Below, piece after piece: positions 32,408 to 41,831 of a DNA stretch of 64,000 bases. Position 1 is the first letter of the stretch, and every line of letters begins with the position of its first letter. Both the position numbers and the translations under genes were made by a program. Below the pieces are notes generated by a model, which saw nothing but the letters and a program-made list of their open reading frames with translations, ran no database searches and was not told the origin of the DNA. Source of the DNA: CAVXHQ01 sp963761735 (lineage in GTDB: Bacteria > Pseudomonadota > Alphaproteobacteria > Rhodobacterales > Rhodobacteraceae); the NCBI GenBank assembly GCA_963761735.1, contig CAVXHQ010000003.1, forward strand, positions 868,001 to 932,000. Direction: 5' to 3'.

Positions 32408-33024
32408 CGTATCGTCTCGGTCTCACCGGTTCCATCGGCATGGGCAAATCGACCACGGCGCAGATGTTCGCCGACGCCGGTTGTGCGGTCTGGGATGCCG
32501 ACGCCGCCGTGCACCGCCTTTACGCGCCCGGCGGCCACGCCGTCCCGGTGCTGGCCGAGGTGATGCCGATGGTCGTCATCGACGGGGCGGTGTCGCGCGA
32601 CAAGCTCAAGTGGCTGATCTCGGTCGATCCGTCGACCTTGCAGAAAATCGAGCGCTTCGTGCATCCGCTGGTCGCCGCTGACCGCGCCATTTTCGCCGAA
32701 ACGGCCACCGCGCCGATCACCGTTTTCGATGTGCCGCTGCTGTACGAGACGGGCGGCGACGACTGGATGGATGCCTGTGTCGTCTGCACGGCACCCGCCG
32801 ATGTACAGCGCGCCCGCGTCATGGCCCGCGATGGCATGACCGAGGCGCAATTTGCCCTGATCGTCGAGCGGCAGATGCCCGACGCCGATAAACGGGCCCG
32901 CGCAGACCATGTGATCGAGACGACAGACATGGAAGCGGCCCGCGCCCGCGTTGCGGAAATCGTGGCGGCGATCAAGATGACGCTGCCGCCCGCCGATCTG
33001 GTCGCGGATGCCCCGGATGCGTGA
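32404..33024 (+). CDS. coaE: Dephospho-CoA kinase
   Basis: Last step of coenzyme A synthesis, ATP-dependent. The 206-aa product has the P-loop GLTGSIGMGKST near residue 6, DADAAVHRLYAPGG near 31 and FDVPLLYETGGDDWMDACVVC near 109. The ATG at 32404 overlaps the aroE TGA. It is followed after 31 bp by dnaQ. An apparent upstream extension of the frame overlaps aroE and is noise. Confidence 0.95.
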   Translation: MTYRLGLTGSIGMGKSTTAQMFADAGCAVWDADAAVHRLYAPGGHAVPVLAEVMPMVVIDGAVSRDKLKWLISVDPSTLQKIERFVHPLVAADRAIFAETATAPITVFDVPLLYETGGDDWMDACVVCTAPADVQRARVMARDGMTEAQFALIVERQMPDADKRARADHVIETTDMEAARARVAEIVAAIKMTLPPADLVADAPDA

Positions 33025-33055
33025 AAACTATGCCTGAAGAAATTACCTAAATATC

Positions 33056-33742
33056 ATGCGTGAAATCGTCCTAGACACCGAAACCACGGGGTTCGAGCCG
33101 CAGGAAGGCGACCGCATCGTCGAAATCGGCGCTGTCGAGTTGAACAATCACGTCCCCACGGGCCGCACCTACCATCAATACCTCAATCCCCAGCGCACGA
33201 TGCCGCAGGGCGCCTTCGAGGTGCACGGGCTGGGCGACGATTTCCTGCGCGACAAACCGCTGTTTCGCGATGTGGCGCAGGCCTTCGTCGATTTTATCGG
33301 CGATGCGAAACTGGTGATCCACAACGCCGCCTTCGACATGAAATTCCTCAACGCCGAGCTTGGTTGGGTCAAACGCCCCGCCTTGCCGATGGATCGCGCC
33401 GTCGACACGCTCGCCATCGCGCGCAAGAAATTTCCGGGTTCGCCCGCATCCCTGGATGCCCTGTGCCGCCGGTTCGGCATCGACAACGCATCCAGAACGC
33501 TGCACGGCGCGCTGCTCGACAGCGAGATCCTCGCCGAGGTCTATCTCGAACTGATCGGGGGCCGTCAGACCGGCCTGTCGTTTGCCGACGATGCGGACGA
33601 CAGCGCGAAGGCCGAGGCCGCAACCCGCCCGGCCACCAGACGCCCCACCCCCCTGGCCGTCCGCATCACCGAGGCCGAGGCGGCGGCGCACGGTGAATTC
33701 ATCGCAAATCTCGAAGGTGGCGGCCTCTGGCCCGAAACCTGA
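33056..33742 (+). CDS. dnaQ: DNA polymerase III epsilon subunit (proofreading exonuclease)
   Basis: Provides 3'-5' proofreading for replication. The 228-aa product has the DEDDh exonuclease motifs DTETTGFE near residue 7, HNAAFDMKFLNAELG near 84 (Asp) and the ALLDSEILAEVYLEL ending near 161. The C-terminal linker (about 175-228) is Ala/Pro-rich and is the usual polymerase-tethering segment. It is just downstream of coaE and faces secB. Weak ribosome-binding site. Confidence 0.95.
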   Translation: MREIVLDTETTGFEPQEGDRIVEIGAVELNNHVPTGRTYHQYLNPQRTMPQGAFEVHGLGDDFLRDKPLFRDVAQAFVDFIGDAKLVIHNAAFDMKFLNAELGWVKRPALPMDRAVDTLAIARKKFPGSPASLDALCRRFGIDNASRTLHGALLDSEILAEVYLELIGGRQTGLSFADDADDSAKAEAATRPATRRPTPLAVRITEAEAAAHGEFIANLEGGGLWPET

Positions 33743-33757
33743 GGCCGCCCGTTTGCC

Positions 33758-34309
33758 TCAGGCGGTCGTCGGCGCCTCGGCAGCACTGGCCTTTTGCGCC
33801 TCGACACGGCGCGCCAGCTCGGCCCGGTACAGCGCCATAAAGTCGATGGTTTCGAGGTTCAGCGGCGGAAAACCTCCGTCGCGCGTCACGTCGGACACGA
33901 TGCGCCGCAGGAACGGAAACGTCATGCGCGGGCATTCGATCAGCAGATAGGGGTGCATCTGCTCGTCCGGCACGCCGTCGATCTGAAACACGCCCGCGTA
34001 TTCGATCTCCATCACGAACAGGGTCTGGTCGCTGTCCTTTACCTTCGAGTTGATCTTCAGCTTGGTGATGACCTCGAAGGTATTGCCCTCGGTTCCGCGC
34101 TTTTTCGCATCCAGATTGACCTGAACCTGAATTTCCGGCGTCATGTCGCCGGTCAGGCCCTTTTGCGTCAGCACGTTTTCAAACGACATGTCGCGAATAT
34201 ACTGCGCCAGAATGCGCTGCGTCACCTTGGGGGCGGCGGCTGCGCCGTCGGCCGCAGGCGCTGCGGGGGCGGCACCGTTTCCGGTGCCCGGTTCGTTGGT
34301 ATCTGCCAT
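33758..34309 (-). CDS. secB: Protein-export chaperone SecB
   Basis: Tetrameric cytosolic chaperone delivering unfolded preproteins to SecA. The 183-aa product has an Ala-rich N-terminal extension (about residues 1-28), then ILAQYIRDMSFENVL, EVITKLKINSKV and the conserved YLLIECPRMTFPFLRRIVSDVTRDGGFPPL region split over strands near 121-150. Start ATG 34309. It is monocistronic and convergent with dnaQ. Confidence 0.95.
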   Translation of the reverse strand: MADTNEPGTGNGAAPAAPAADGAAAAPKVTQRILAQYIRDMSFENVLTQKGLTGDMTPEIQVQVNLDAKKRGTEGNTFEVITKLKINSKVKDSDQTLFVMEIEYAGVFQIDGVPDEQMHPYLLIECPRMTFPFLRRIVSDVTRDGGFPPLNLETIDFMALYRAELARRVEAQKASAAEAPTTA

Positions 34310-34392
34310 CTGAGAAATCTCCGATCAAAAGTGTCTGGCGCAGACCCTAGCAGTGCCGCAACCGCGCCTCAAGCAACTGCGGCCCGCCGGGG

Positions 34393-34899
34393 TCAAGGTT
34401 TCGTCCATCCGGACGGCCTGTCCGGCGATTGTCGCGGGGCGCCGGATCCGGTCGATACCTCCTCATAGTCGCCCTCGATCACCCGATCGTCGGGCGCTCG
34501 TGCCGCCCCCGCAGGCCCCTTTTCCGCGGGGCCACGGGCCGCGGCGCGCTGTACCCGGATACGTCCGCGCACCTGCGCCATCAGAATCGTCCGGAACCCG
34601 GGCACCAAAAGAGCAAACCCCAGCGCGTCGGTAAAAAATCCAGGGGTCAGCAACAGGACGCCGGACACCAGAATCATCGCCCCATGCGCCAGCGGCCCCG
34701 TCGGATCGCTCAGAGACCCCATCGCCTGCTTCAGGTCGATGAGCGCCCGCGCACCCTGCACCCGCAGGATCAGGGTTCCGGCAACAGCCGTCAGGATCAC
34801 GATGCCCAGCGTCGGCCAGAGGCCCAGCCATCCGCCGACCTGAATGAACAGTCCGATCTCGATCACCGGGACGGTCAGCAAGGCGAGAAACAGCCACAT
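34393..34899 (-). CDS. fxsA: FxsA family membrane protein
   Basis: A 168-aa inner-membrane protein. The start MWLFLALLTVPVIEIGLFIQVGG is the FxsA N-terminal helix, a second helix follows (LWPTLGIVILTAVAGTLILRVQG), and GVLLLTPGFFTDALGFALLVPGFR is the family core. In E. coli overproduction suppresses F exclusion of phage T7; its normal role is unknown. The C-terminal tail is charged and disordered. ATG 34899 has GGAG eight bases upstream. It diverges from the Tim44-like gene. Confidence 0.85.
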   Translation of the reverse strand: MWLFLALLTVPVIEIGLFIQVGGWLGLWPTLGIVILTAVAGTLILRVQGARALIDLKQAMGSLSDPTGPLAHGAMILVSGVLLLTPGFFTDALGFALLVPGFRTILMAQVRGRIRVQRAAARGPAEKGPAGAARAPDDRVIEGDYEEVSTGSGAPRQSPDRPSGWTKP

Positions 34900-35043
34900 G
34901 ATCTCTTCTCCATCGTCAAAGCGCCGTCGCGGGGGTGCGGTTCGGCAACATAAAGGGGCGCACAGGTGGACTCGTGCCCCCTGCCACCCTACATAAGGTA
35001 CGCTGGGGCGCATTCCATGGGCACCCCTCCAGATGAGGCCGAC

Positions 35044-35703
35044 ATGAACTCTCCCGTGCTGCAACTTCTCGTCCTTGCAGGGATCGCGATTTTCCTGATC
35101 CTGCGCCTGCGTTCCGTGCTCGGCACGCGAGAGGGCTTTGAAAAGCCGAACGCCCCGCCTGCGCTGCCCAAAGGCCGCAAAAAGCACGATTTCGAGGTAA
35201 TCGAAGGCGGGCCGGACCGCGATATCGTCGACCACGTCGACGCGGGCACCGATGCGGCCTCCGCACTCGCTGCAATGAAGGGCGCCGATCCATCGTTCAA
35301 CGTCGGAGAATTCCTTGGCGGCGCGCGTGGCGCCTATGAGATGATCCTGATGGCATTCGAGCGGGGCGATCTTGGCACTGTCCGCCCGTTCATCTCCGAA
35401 GAGGTGTACGAGGCCTTTGCGACCGTCGTCGAAGACCGCAAGTCGAAGGGCCTGACAGTCGAGGCGACGTTTGTCGGCATCAACGATCTGACGCTGCGCG
35501 ATGCGGCGTTCGACAAGGCGACGGGCGAGGCGGAAATTACCGTGCGCTTCGGGGCCGAACTGACACAGGCTGTGCGGGACCGTGCGGGCGATGTCATCGA
35601 AGGCTCGACATCCGACATCAAACGGCAGCGCGACGTCTGGACGTTCGAGCGGCGCATGGCCACTGACGACCCGAACTGGATCCTCGTCGCCACGGGCGAA
35701 TGA
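35044..35703 (+). CDS. Tim44/TimA-like protein
   Basis: A 219-aa protein with one N-terminal transmembrane helix (SPVLQLLVLAGIAIFLILRL) and a soluble Tim44-like domain (about 85-215: ARGAYEMILMAFERGDLGTVRPFISEEVYEAF and DVWTFERRM). Alphaproteobacterial homologues are thought to be ancestors of the mitochondrial import component; the bacterial function is not settled. ATG 35044 has GAGG seven bases upstream. Its stop overlaps the mltA ATG (ATGA). Confidence 0.85.
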   Translation: MNSPVLQLLVLAGIAIFLILRLRSVLGTREGFEKPNAPPALPKGRKKHDFEVIEGGPDRDIVDHVDAGTDAASALAAMKGADPSFNVGEFLGGARGAYEMILMAFERGDLGTVRPFISEEVYEAFATVVEDRKSKGLTVEATFVGINDLTLRDAAFDKATGEAEITVRFGAELTQAVRDRAGDVIEGSTSDIKRQRDVWTFERRMATDDPNWILVATGE

Positions 35704-36734
35704 GGGCGTGGGCTGCCGCCGTTATGGCGGTCCAGATCGCAACTTCCGCTATGGCTGACCGAAGCGTAACGCTGCTTGATTTTGCCGACCTGTCGGGTTG
35801 GGCCGATGACGATCACGACGCTGCCCTCGACGTATTCACCCAGACCTGTGGCGACATGCGCCCGCACGAATGGCAGGTGCTGTGCGCGCTTGCGAAATCC
35901 GGGCCGCCCGCGCGCGGTTTTTTTGAGGCGTTCTTTCGCCCGGTCCTGATCGAAGATGGTCAGCCGATGCGCTTCACCGGTTATTTCGAGCCTGAATTGC
36001 CCGGTGCCCGTGCCCCGGACGACCGGTTTCGCTATCCGATCTATGCAGTTCCGCCCGATCTGCCCGAGGCAGGCCCGTGGCATACGCGTCAACAGATCGA
36101 CGAAGGTATCCTCGACGATCAGGGGCTGGAGCTTGCGTGGCTCGATAATCCGGTCGATCTGTTTTTCCTTCAGGTCCAGGGGTCAGGCCGTATCCGCCTG
36201 CCCGATGGCGGCTTGATGCGCGTCGGGTACGGTGCCGCAAACCGGCACGACTACACCTCCATCGGCCAGACCCTGATCGCCCGGGGCGCCTTGGCGCCGC
36301 ATCAGGCCTCGGCCCGGGCGATCCGAAACTGGGTTGCCGCCAATCCCGACGATGCTGCCGAACTGCTGTGGACCAACGCCAGCTATGTGTTTTTCCGCGA
36401 GGTGTCGGAGGTTCCTGCCGACCGGGGTCCGCTGGGCGCGATGAACCGCTCGATCACGACGATGCGCACGGTCGCGGTGGATCCCTCCATCGTTTTGCTG
36501 GGCGCGCCGGTCTGGATCGAAAAGGACGGTGCCGCACCGCTGAACCGGTTGATGATCGCGCAGGACACGGGGTCCGCGATCACGGGCGCGCAGCGGGCCG
36601 ATATATTTTTCGGCACCGGACCGGAGGCGGGCGAATTCGCCGGCACGATCAACGATGCCGGTCGGATGGTCGTGCTGATGCCGATCCAAAGCGCTTATGC
36701 ACTTCTCCCCGACACTGTCGGAACCGCCGATTAG
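35700..36734 (+). CDS. mltA: Membrane-bound lytic murein transglycosylase A (MltA)
   Basis: Cleaves glycan strands of peptidoglycan with anhydro-muramyl ends, in the periplasm. The 344-aa product has a signal peptide (MRAWAAAVMAVQIATSAMA), the MltA specificity domain (FTGYFEPELPGARAP, FFLQVQGSGRIRLPDGG near 150) and a C-terminal 3D domain near 280 (NRLMIAQDTGSAITGAQRADIFFGTG), whose aspartates act in catalysis. No lipobox cysteine is apparent, unlike E. coli MltA. Coupled to the Tim44-like gene; the Smr gene follows by one base. Confidence 0.9.
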   Translation: MRAWAAAVMAVQIATSAMADRSVTLLDFADLSGWADDDHDAALDVFTQTCGDMRPHEWQVLCALAKSGPPARGFFEAFFRPVLIEDGQPMRFTGYFEPELPGARAPDDRFRYPIYAVPPDLPEAGPWHTRQQIDEGILDDQGLELAWLDNPVDLFFLQVQGSGRIRLPDGGLMRVGYGAANRHDYTSIGQTLIARGALAPHQASARAIRNWVAANPDDAAELLWTNASYVFFREVSEVPADRGPLGAMNRSITTMRTVAVDPSIVLLGAPVWIEKDGAAPLNRLMIAQDTGSAITGAQRADIFFGTGPEAGEFAGTINDAGRMVVLMPIQSAYALLPDTVGTAD

Positions 36735-36735
36735 G

Positions 36736-37326
36736 ATGCGCCGCCCCCGTAATCTCTCGCCCGAAGAGCGCGCGCTGTGGGACAGCGTGGCCCGGCAGGC
36801 CAAACCGCTTGCAGCGGCGCCGCGCGTCGTTGCCTCGCCACCGGCGACGCCCGCCCCACAGGGGCCGCGCACGTCGCACGCGCCGGGCCCCGCATTGCCG
36901 CGATTTGCGGTGGGCGAGAAGGTGGATCACCGACGCGACCACGATCTGCTGCCGGCACTGAGCCAGCAATTGTCGAAAGCGCCAGTCCGGATGGACGCCC
37001 GCGCCCACAAACGCCTGACCCGCGGCAAACTGCGCCCCGAGGCGCGGATCGACCTGCACGGCATGACCCTTGCGCAGGCGCATCCGGCGCTGATGTCGTT
37101 CATCATCGGCGAACATGCGAGTGGGACGCGGCTGTGCCTCGTCATCACCGGCAAGGGCAAGGCGCGCGATTTCGAGGCACCGATGCCGGTCCGCATGGGC
37201 GCGCTGCGCTATTCGGTGCCGCAATGGCTGCGCCTGCCGCCGCTGGCGGGACTGGTGTTGCAGATCACGCAGGCCAACATCCGCCACGGCGGCGAAGGCG
37301 CACTGTATATCTATCTGCGGCGCTAG
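36736..37326 (+). CDS. Smr domain protein (MutS2-type small MutS-related domain)
   Basis: A 196-aa protein with a disordered N-terminus and a C-terminal Smr domain (about 105-195): RIDLHGMTLAQAHPAL with the conserved DLHG, and LVITGKGKARD with the TGKG motif. Smr domains have nuclease activity in studied cases, and homologues of this architecture have unclear roles. ATG 36736 directly follows the mltA stop; a longer upstream frame overlapping mltA is rejected. It meets the MFS gene's stop in CTAG. Confidence 0.85.
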   Translation: MRRPRNLSPEERALWDSVARQAKPLAAAPRVVASPPATPAPQGPRTSHAPGPALPRFAVGEKVDHRRDHDLLPALSQQLSKAPVRMDARAHKRLTRGKLRPEARIDLHGMTLAQAHPALMSFIIGEHASGTRLCLVITGKGKARDFEAPMPVRMGALRYSVPQWLRLPPLAGLVLQITQANIRHGGEGALYIYLRR

Positions 37327-38564
37327 GCCGGTGTCGGGGCCAATTGCCCGCGCACCCGCCAGACACCGTAGGCGCCGGAACAGCCGGCAAGTATGAAATA
37401 CAGGCCGATCCACACCATCTGCCGGGTGAAATCCACGCCAGCATCGATGAACGCGCCACTGATGCCCGGCCCGATGGCCGACCCGAATACCATGATCGCC
37501 ATTGCCGCCGCCTTGATCGCGCCGACGTGCCGCGAGCCGAAATGTTCGGCCCAGAATGCGCCCGGCAGCGTTGCCTGAATGCCGGTGCCAAGGCCAAGAA
37601 CCATAAGACCCACGGCCGCCCCCGAAATGGCGGTGACACCGGACAGGATGAAGAAGCCGATCGCAAACGGGATCATGTAGACCGCGACGAGCCGTCCGGT
37701 GCCAAACCTGTCGATGGCCCAGCCGGACACAAACGTCATTGTCACCGACACCGCCACATAGAGCGGCGTCATCGCCACCCAATCGGCCAGCGCCCATCCT
37801 TTGACGCCCGTGAAATGCACCTGCTGAAAGAACAGCGCCGTGCCCCAGGCGGGCGGGCCGAGCAGGACCGGCACCATGAACCAGAACAGCGGATGGCGCA
37901 GCACCTCGGCCCGCGTCCAGTGCCGCCCGTTCAGGCCCGCGACCTGTGCCTGCGCGGCGATCGACTGCGGCGTCCGCTCGAGGCGCAAAAGCAGCAGAAT
38001 CACCGGCAGCGCGGCCAGCACGAGGAGTGATGCGGCAACCCACAGCCAGCGCCAGTCCACGACTGTCATCAGACCCACGAAGGTGACGGGCAACGCCGCC
38101 TGACCGACGGCAAACCCCATCGACGAGATCGACAATGCCCGACCGCGCGTCGCGACAAACCAGCGGGCCATGGCGACGATGGCCAGATGGCTCAACATGC
38201 CCTGACCGAAAAACCGCAGCGCGAAGATGATGAAACACAAGCCCACCGTGGCGCCCCAGGACGTGCCGCCCGACGCTGCCATGACCAGACACGACGCCGC
38301 CAGCCCCGCAACAATGACCGGCAGGATGGCCCTGATGCGAAACACGTCCGTCAGCGCCCCCGCCCAGATCATGACCGCCGCCGAAACCGTCGTGCCCACG
38401 GTATAGACCGCGCCCCAGCCGCCATCGGTCAGCCCGTAGGCCGATTTTATCTCATCCGCGTACAGCGAGATGAAATAGGTCTGGCCGAACGAGGAAGTGA
38501 ACGAGAGCAGAAAGCCCGCGAGCAGGAAGGCGCGGTTGTCGCGCAGGAACAACAGAAAGGACAT
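37323..38564 (-). CDS. MFS transporter
   Basis: A 413-aa major facilitator superfamily protein with about twelve predicted transmembrane helices, for example FLLFLRDNRAFLLAGFLLSF at the start. The loop after helix 2 (GALTDVFRIRAIL) has the usual G-x-x-x-D-R-like arrangement, and a repeat with SGWAIDRFGTGRLVAVYMIP occurs in the C half. Substrate unknown; helix sequences resemble monocarboxylate/antibiotic-efflux-like MFS transporters of Rhodobacteraceae. Start at 38564. It is monocistronic, with a dispersed repeat in the upstream gap. Confidence 0.8.
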   Translation of the reverse strand: MSFLLFLRDNRAFLLAGFLLSFTSSFGQTYFISLYADEIKSAYGLTDGGWGAVYTVGTTVSAAVMIWAGALTDVFRIRAILPVIVAGLAASCLVMAASGGTSWGATVGLCFIIFALRFFGQGMLSHLAIVAMARWFVATRGRALSISSMGFAVGQAALPVTFVGLMTVVDWRWLWVAASLLVLAALPVILLLLRLERTPQSIAAQAQVAGLNGRHWTRAEVLRHPLFWFMVPVLLGPPAWGTALFFQQVHFTGVKGWALADWVAMTPLYVAVSVTMTFVSGWAIDRFGTGRLVAVYMIPFAIGFFILSGVTAISGAAVGLMVLGLGTGIQATLPGAFWAEHFGSRHVGAIKAAAMAIMVFGSAIGPGISGAFIDAGVDFTRQMVWIGLYFILAGCSGAYGVWRVRGQLAPTPA

Positions 38565-38664
38565 GGGATGGCTCCGGGCCGAATTGGCGGCCCGGCGGGA
38601 CACTGCGACTGTGACGGCGGCGTGTCAAACCCATCCAAGCATATCTTGGACGGGACGGACCCTC

Positions 38665-38696
38665 CGGGGGGAGTATTTTTGGCAAGAAAAAGGGGG
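38665..38696. repeat. Dispersed intergenic repeat, copy 1
   Basis: Contains GGAGTATTTTTGGCAAGAAA followed by AAGG. The same 24-base core, with one substitution, recurs at 42537-42559 in another intergenic gap. It lies in the 190-bp stretch between the MFS gene and hslU. Confidence 0.7.
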
Positions 38697-38754
38697 GCGC
38701 GCGGTTTTGGCAGGCAGGACGCGCCCCGGTGCTGGCGACAGGAGGTGTGTCGGA

Positions 38755-40059
38755 TCAGAGGACGTAGCGGCTCAGATCGGTGTTTCGGGTAAGCTCGCCC
38801 AGGTGTTCCTCGACGAAATCGGCGTCGACCGTCACCGTCTCGCCGCCGCGTTCCGGCGCGTGGAATGACAGATCCTCGAACACGCGTTCCAGCACGGTGT
38901 AAAGCCGGCGGGCGCCGATATTTTCGACACTGGCGTTCACCTCGGCGGCGATTTTTGCCAGGGCGGCGATACCTTCGGGGGCGAAGGTGACGGTGACGCC
39001 CTCGGTCTGCATCAGCGCGGTGTATTGCAGGGTGAGGGCATTGTCGGTTTCGGTCAGGATGCGCACGAAATCGTGTTCGGTCAACGCGCGGAGTTCGACG
39101 CGGATCGGCAGACGGCCCTGCAATTCGGGCAGCAGGTCCGACGGCTTGGCGACGTGGAACGCGCCCGAGGCGATGAACAGGATGTGATCGGTTTTCACCG
39201 GGCCGTGTTTGGTCGACACCGTCGTGCCCTCGATCAGCGGCAGAAGATCACGCTGCACGCCTTCGCGGGACACGTCGGCGCCGCGCGCGTCGGCGCGGGC
39301 GCAGACCTTGTCGATTTCGTCGAGGAACACGATGCCGTTCTGCTCTACCGCCTCCATCGCGGCCTTTTTCACCGTTTCGTCGTCGAGCAGTTTGTCGGCC
39401 TCGTCGGCGATCAGCGCATCGTAACTTTTGGAGACCGTCATTTTTTTCTTGATCGTGCGCCCGCCCATCGCTTTGCCGAACAGATCGCCGAGGTTCATCA
39501 TGCCCATGCCGCCGGGTTGTCCCGGAATCTCCATGCCGCCCATGGGGTTCGATGTATCCGCAAGCTCCAGTTCGATTATCGTATCGTCCAGCTCGCCTGA
39601 CTTGAGCTTGCGGCGGAACATGTCCCGCGTGCCATCGCGCGCGTCCTTGCCGGCGATGGCGGTGACCACGCGCTCTTCGGCAGCGGCGCGGGCATTCGTG
39701 GTGACATCCTCGCGCATCGCCTCGCGCGTCTGCACGATGGCCGCGTCGACGAGATCGCGGATGATCTGTTCGACGTCGCGGCCGACATAGCCGACTTCGG
39801 TGAATTTCGTCGCCTCGACTTTCAGGAACGGCGCCCGCGCGAGCTTTGCCATGCGGCGCGAAATCTCGGTCTTGCCGACGCCGGTGGGGCCGATCATCAG
39901 GATGTTCTTGGGGTATACCTCATCGCGCAGATCGTCGCCCAACTGGCGGCGCCGCCAGCGGTTGCGCATGGCGACGGCCACGGCGCGCTTGGCATCCGCC
40001 TGGCCGATGATGAACCGGTCGAGTTCAGTGACGATCTCGCGGGGGGTCAGGTCGGTCAT
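38755..40059 (-). CDS. hslU: HslU, ATPase subunit of the HslUV protease
   Basis: AAA+ unfoldase feeding substrates to HslV. The 434-aa product has Walker A GPTGVGKTEISRRMAKLA near residue 58, Walker B GIVFLDEIDKVCARAD near 245, sensor/arginine regions (LLPELQGRLPIRVELRAL near 320) and GARRLYTVLERVFEDLSFHAP near 390. ATG 40059 follows a strong AAAGGAG. In most genomes hslU and hslV are adjacent; here 1.8 kb with two other genes separates them, though both are on the minus strand. Confidence 0.97.
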   Translation of the reverse strand: MTDLTPREIVTELDRFIIGQADAKRAVAVAMRNRWRRRQLGDDLRDEVYPKNILMIGPTGVGKTEISRRMAKLARAPFLKVEATKFTEVGYVGRDVEQIIRDLVDAAIVQTREAMREDVTTNARAAAEERVVTAIAGKDARDGTRDMFRRKLKSGELDDTIIELELADTSNPMGGMEIPGQPGGMGMMNLGDLFGKAMGGRTIKKKMTVSKSYDALIADEADKLLDDETVKKAAMEAVEQNGIVFLDEIDKVCARADARGADVSREGVQRDLLPLIEGTTVSTKHGPVKTDHILFIASGAFHVAKPSDLLPELQGRLPIRVELRALTEHDFVRILTETDNALTLQYTALMQTEGVTVTFAPEGIAALAKIAAEVNASVENIGARRLYTVLERVFEDLSFHAPERGGETVTVDADFVEEHLGELTRNTDLSRYVL

Positions 40060-40155
40060 GCAGGTCTCCTTTGCGGTGTACCTAAGCGCTGGACGCGCAA
40101 ACGCAACCGGCCCGCGTCAGGTAGACGCCGCAGGTCGATGGTTCAGGTTGTCAGG

Positions 40156-41334
40156 TCAGGTTGACGGCGGCAGGAACCGGCGCGCCCCGCCCAGCGGGAC
40201 GATCCGAAGCAACAGGGCGCGGATTTTCTCCCAGAAGGCGCCTAGCAGCACCATGAAGAGCCCGAGGCCAAAGATAAGCCATGCGATGCCCTCGGCCTGC
40301 AATGCCGTGGACGCGACGATGACGACATAGCCGATAGCGGTGAGCAGGAAGGATCGCCGGTCGATGGTAATCGCGATAAGGGCGATAAGGCCGAGAAAAG
40401 CGAACAGCGTAACGTTGCGGGCGTCCATGTCGCTCCCCAACAGCGACAAGGCGATGGTGTTCACGATCATCGGCGCGGCGACGACGTGCAGCCAGAACCC
40501 CTGGCTCGACCGGCGGGTGACGCGGTACGGATCGGAGCCGTCAAAGGCCATCGCCAGCGCGAATGTGCCGATGCCGATGACCAGAGTGATCCACGCAAAG
40601 CTGCCCTCGGCGGACAGGGCAAAGACCTGCTCAATGCTTTGCGGTGTGCCGGACTGCGTCGCCGCGGCGACGAGCGAGACGACGAACACGCCGAATGCCA
40701 TGATCGCCATGGCGAACGGCACCCGGAACCGCAGCCAGAACACGAAAACCGCAAGCACGGACAGCACGCCGGGAAAGACGATGGACGAAAAATCCTCCTG
40801 CGCCACCATGAAAACCTGCGCGAAATACTGCACCAGCCCGAAGGTTGCGGTGATCGAAAACAGGACGGACATCATGATCGCGGGCCCCACCATTCGGCGG
40901 TGGCGGATGAAATATTCCGACAGCAACCAGATCACGGCCAGCGTGGCGATGGCCATGATCGCGATGGTGTACTGGATGTTCTCGAACGTGCTGGCAACCA
41001 TGACACCGCCCAGACTGGCCCAGCCAGACCCGAGGATCGCAAGGCCGACCATGATGAAGATCTCGTTGAAACCGCGAAACAGCTCGAACGGCTCATCCCC
41101 CGCCGACAGGTTCTCGCGCGCGCCGCGGCGGCTGTGCGCGAGGGCGGTCAGCGAGGCGGCCTGACGTTCGGTGATAAGGCCGGCGCCGACGGCGGCGCGC
41201 AGGTCTACAGGCTCGATCCCGCTGGCCTGTCTCGTCGGCGGTTTCGTCAGATTTGGGGTGGACGGTTGCAGATCGGGCGGCAGCCTTGGCGGTTCTTGCA
41301 TCTGGGGTTTCTCGTGTCCTTGGCTTTTGCGCAT
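40156..41334 (-). CDS. Multi-pass membrane protein (DUF2157-like)
   Basis: About 392 aa with a soluble N-terminus containing LRAAVGAGLITERQAASLTA, a pattern typical of DUF2157, followed by about ten hydrophobic segments (e.g. EIFIMVGLAILGSGWASLGG, IQYTIAIMAIATLAVIWLLS). Function unknown. The start is uncertain: ATG 41334 or ATG 41301, neither with good Shine-Dalgarno spacing. It lies between hslU and the DM13 gene, which diverges from it. Confidence 0.55.
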   Translation of the reverse strand: MRKSQGHEKPQMQEPPRLPPDLQPSTPNLTKPPTRQASGIEPVDLRAAVGAGLITERQAASLTALAHSRRGARENLSAGDEPFELFRGFNEIFIMVGLAILGSGWASLGGVMVASTFENIQYTIAIMAIATLAVIWLLSEYFIRHRRMVGPAIMMSVLFSITATFGLVQYFAQVFMVAQEDFSSIVFPGVLSVLAVFVFWLRFRVPFAMAIMAFGVFVVSLVAAATQSGTPQSIEQVFALSAEGSFAWITLVIGIGTFALAMAFDGSDPYRVTRRSSQGFWLHVVAAPMIVNTIALSLLGSDMDARNVTLFAFLGLIALIAITIDRRSFLLTAIGYVVIVASTALQAEGIAWLIFGLGLFMVLLGAFWEKIRALLLRIVPLGGARRFLPPST

Positions 41335-41434
41335 AGCGATACCGCGATTTGGGGTGCGCGTCACGTTTCCGTATGGGCAATTGCGCGAAGACGCCGCGCG
41401 TCGCACGCTAATGCAACGCAACCGGAGAAATTTT

Positions 41435-41809
41435 ATGAAACGCCGCGCATTCCTTGTAACGACCCTTGCTGCCACGGGTGCCGCTGCACTGCCCGCCCTT
41501 GCCGGAGGCCACGGCCGCCTTGGTGCATTTACCGGCGTCAACGGCCATACCACGACGGGCCGTGCCGAAATTGCAGGCGATACGATCAACCTGCTCGAAG
41601 ACTTCGTCTTCGACGGTGCGCCGGACCCGAAGGTCGCGCTGGGCGTGGATGGTGTTTATGACCCCGCAACCCTATCGGGTGCGTTGCAGTTCGACAGCGG
41701 CCGTTCATCCTATACCGTGCCCGCGGGGATCGACACCGGTTCCTATAACGAGGTCTGGATCTGGTGCGAGCAGTACAACGTCGGACTTGCCGTTGCCCCC
41801 ATTGGCTAG
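41435..41809 (+). CDS. Secreted DM13-domain protein
   Basis: A 124-aa protein with a signal sequence (MKRRAFLVTTLAATGAAALPALA); the KRRAFL motif is compatible with Tat export. The rest is one DM13 domain: GHTTTGRAEI, LEDFVFDGAPDPKVALG and the end YNEVWIWCEQYNVGLAVAPI, including the conserved W-x-C. DM13 domains are proposed to be redox-linked extracytoplasmic modules; the function here is inference. ATG 41435 has GGAG nine bases upstream. It is followed by two palindromes. Confidence 0.7.
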   Translation: MKRRAFLVTTLAATGAAALPALAGGHGRLGAFTGVNGHTTTGRAEIAGDTINLLEDFVFDGAPDPKVALGVDGVYDPATLSGALQFDSGRSSYTVPAGIDTGSYNEVWIWCEQYNVGLAVAPIG

Positions 41810-41831
41810 ACCTTGTCGCCGTCGCCGGGCG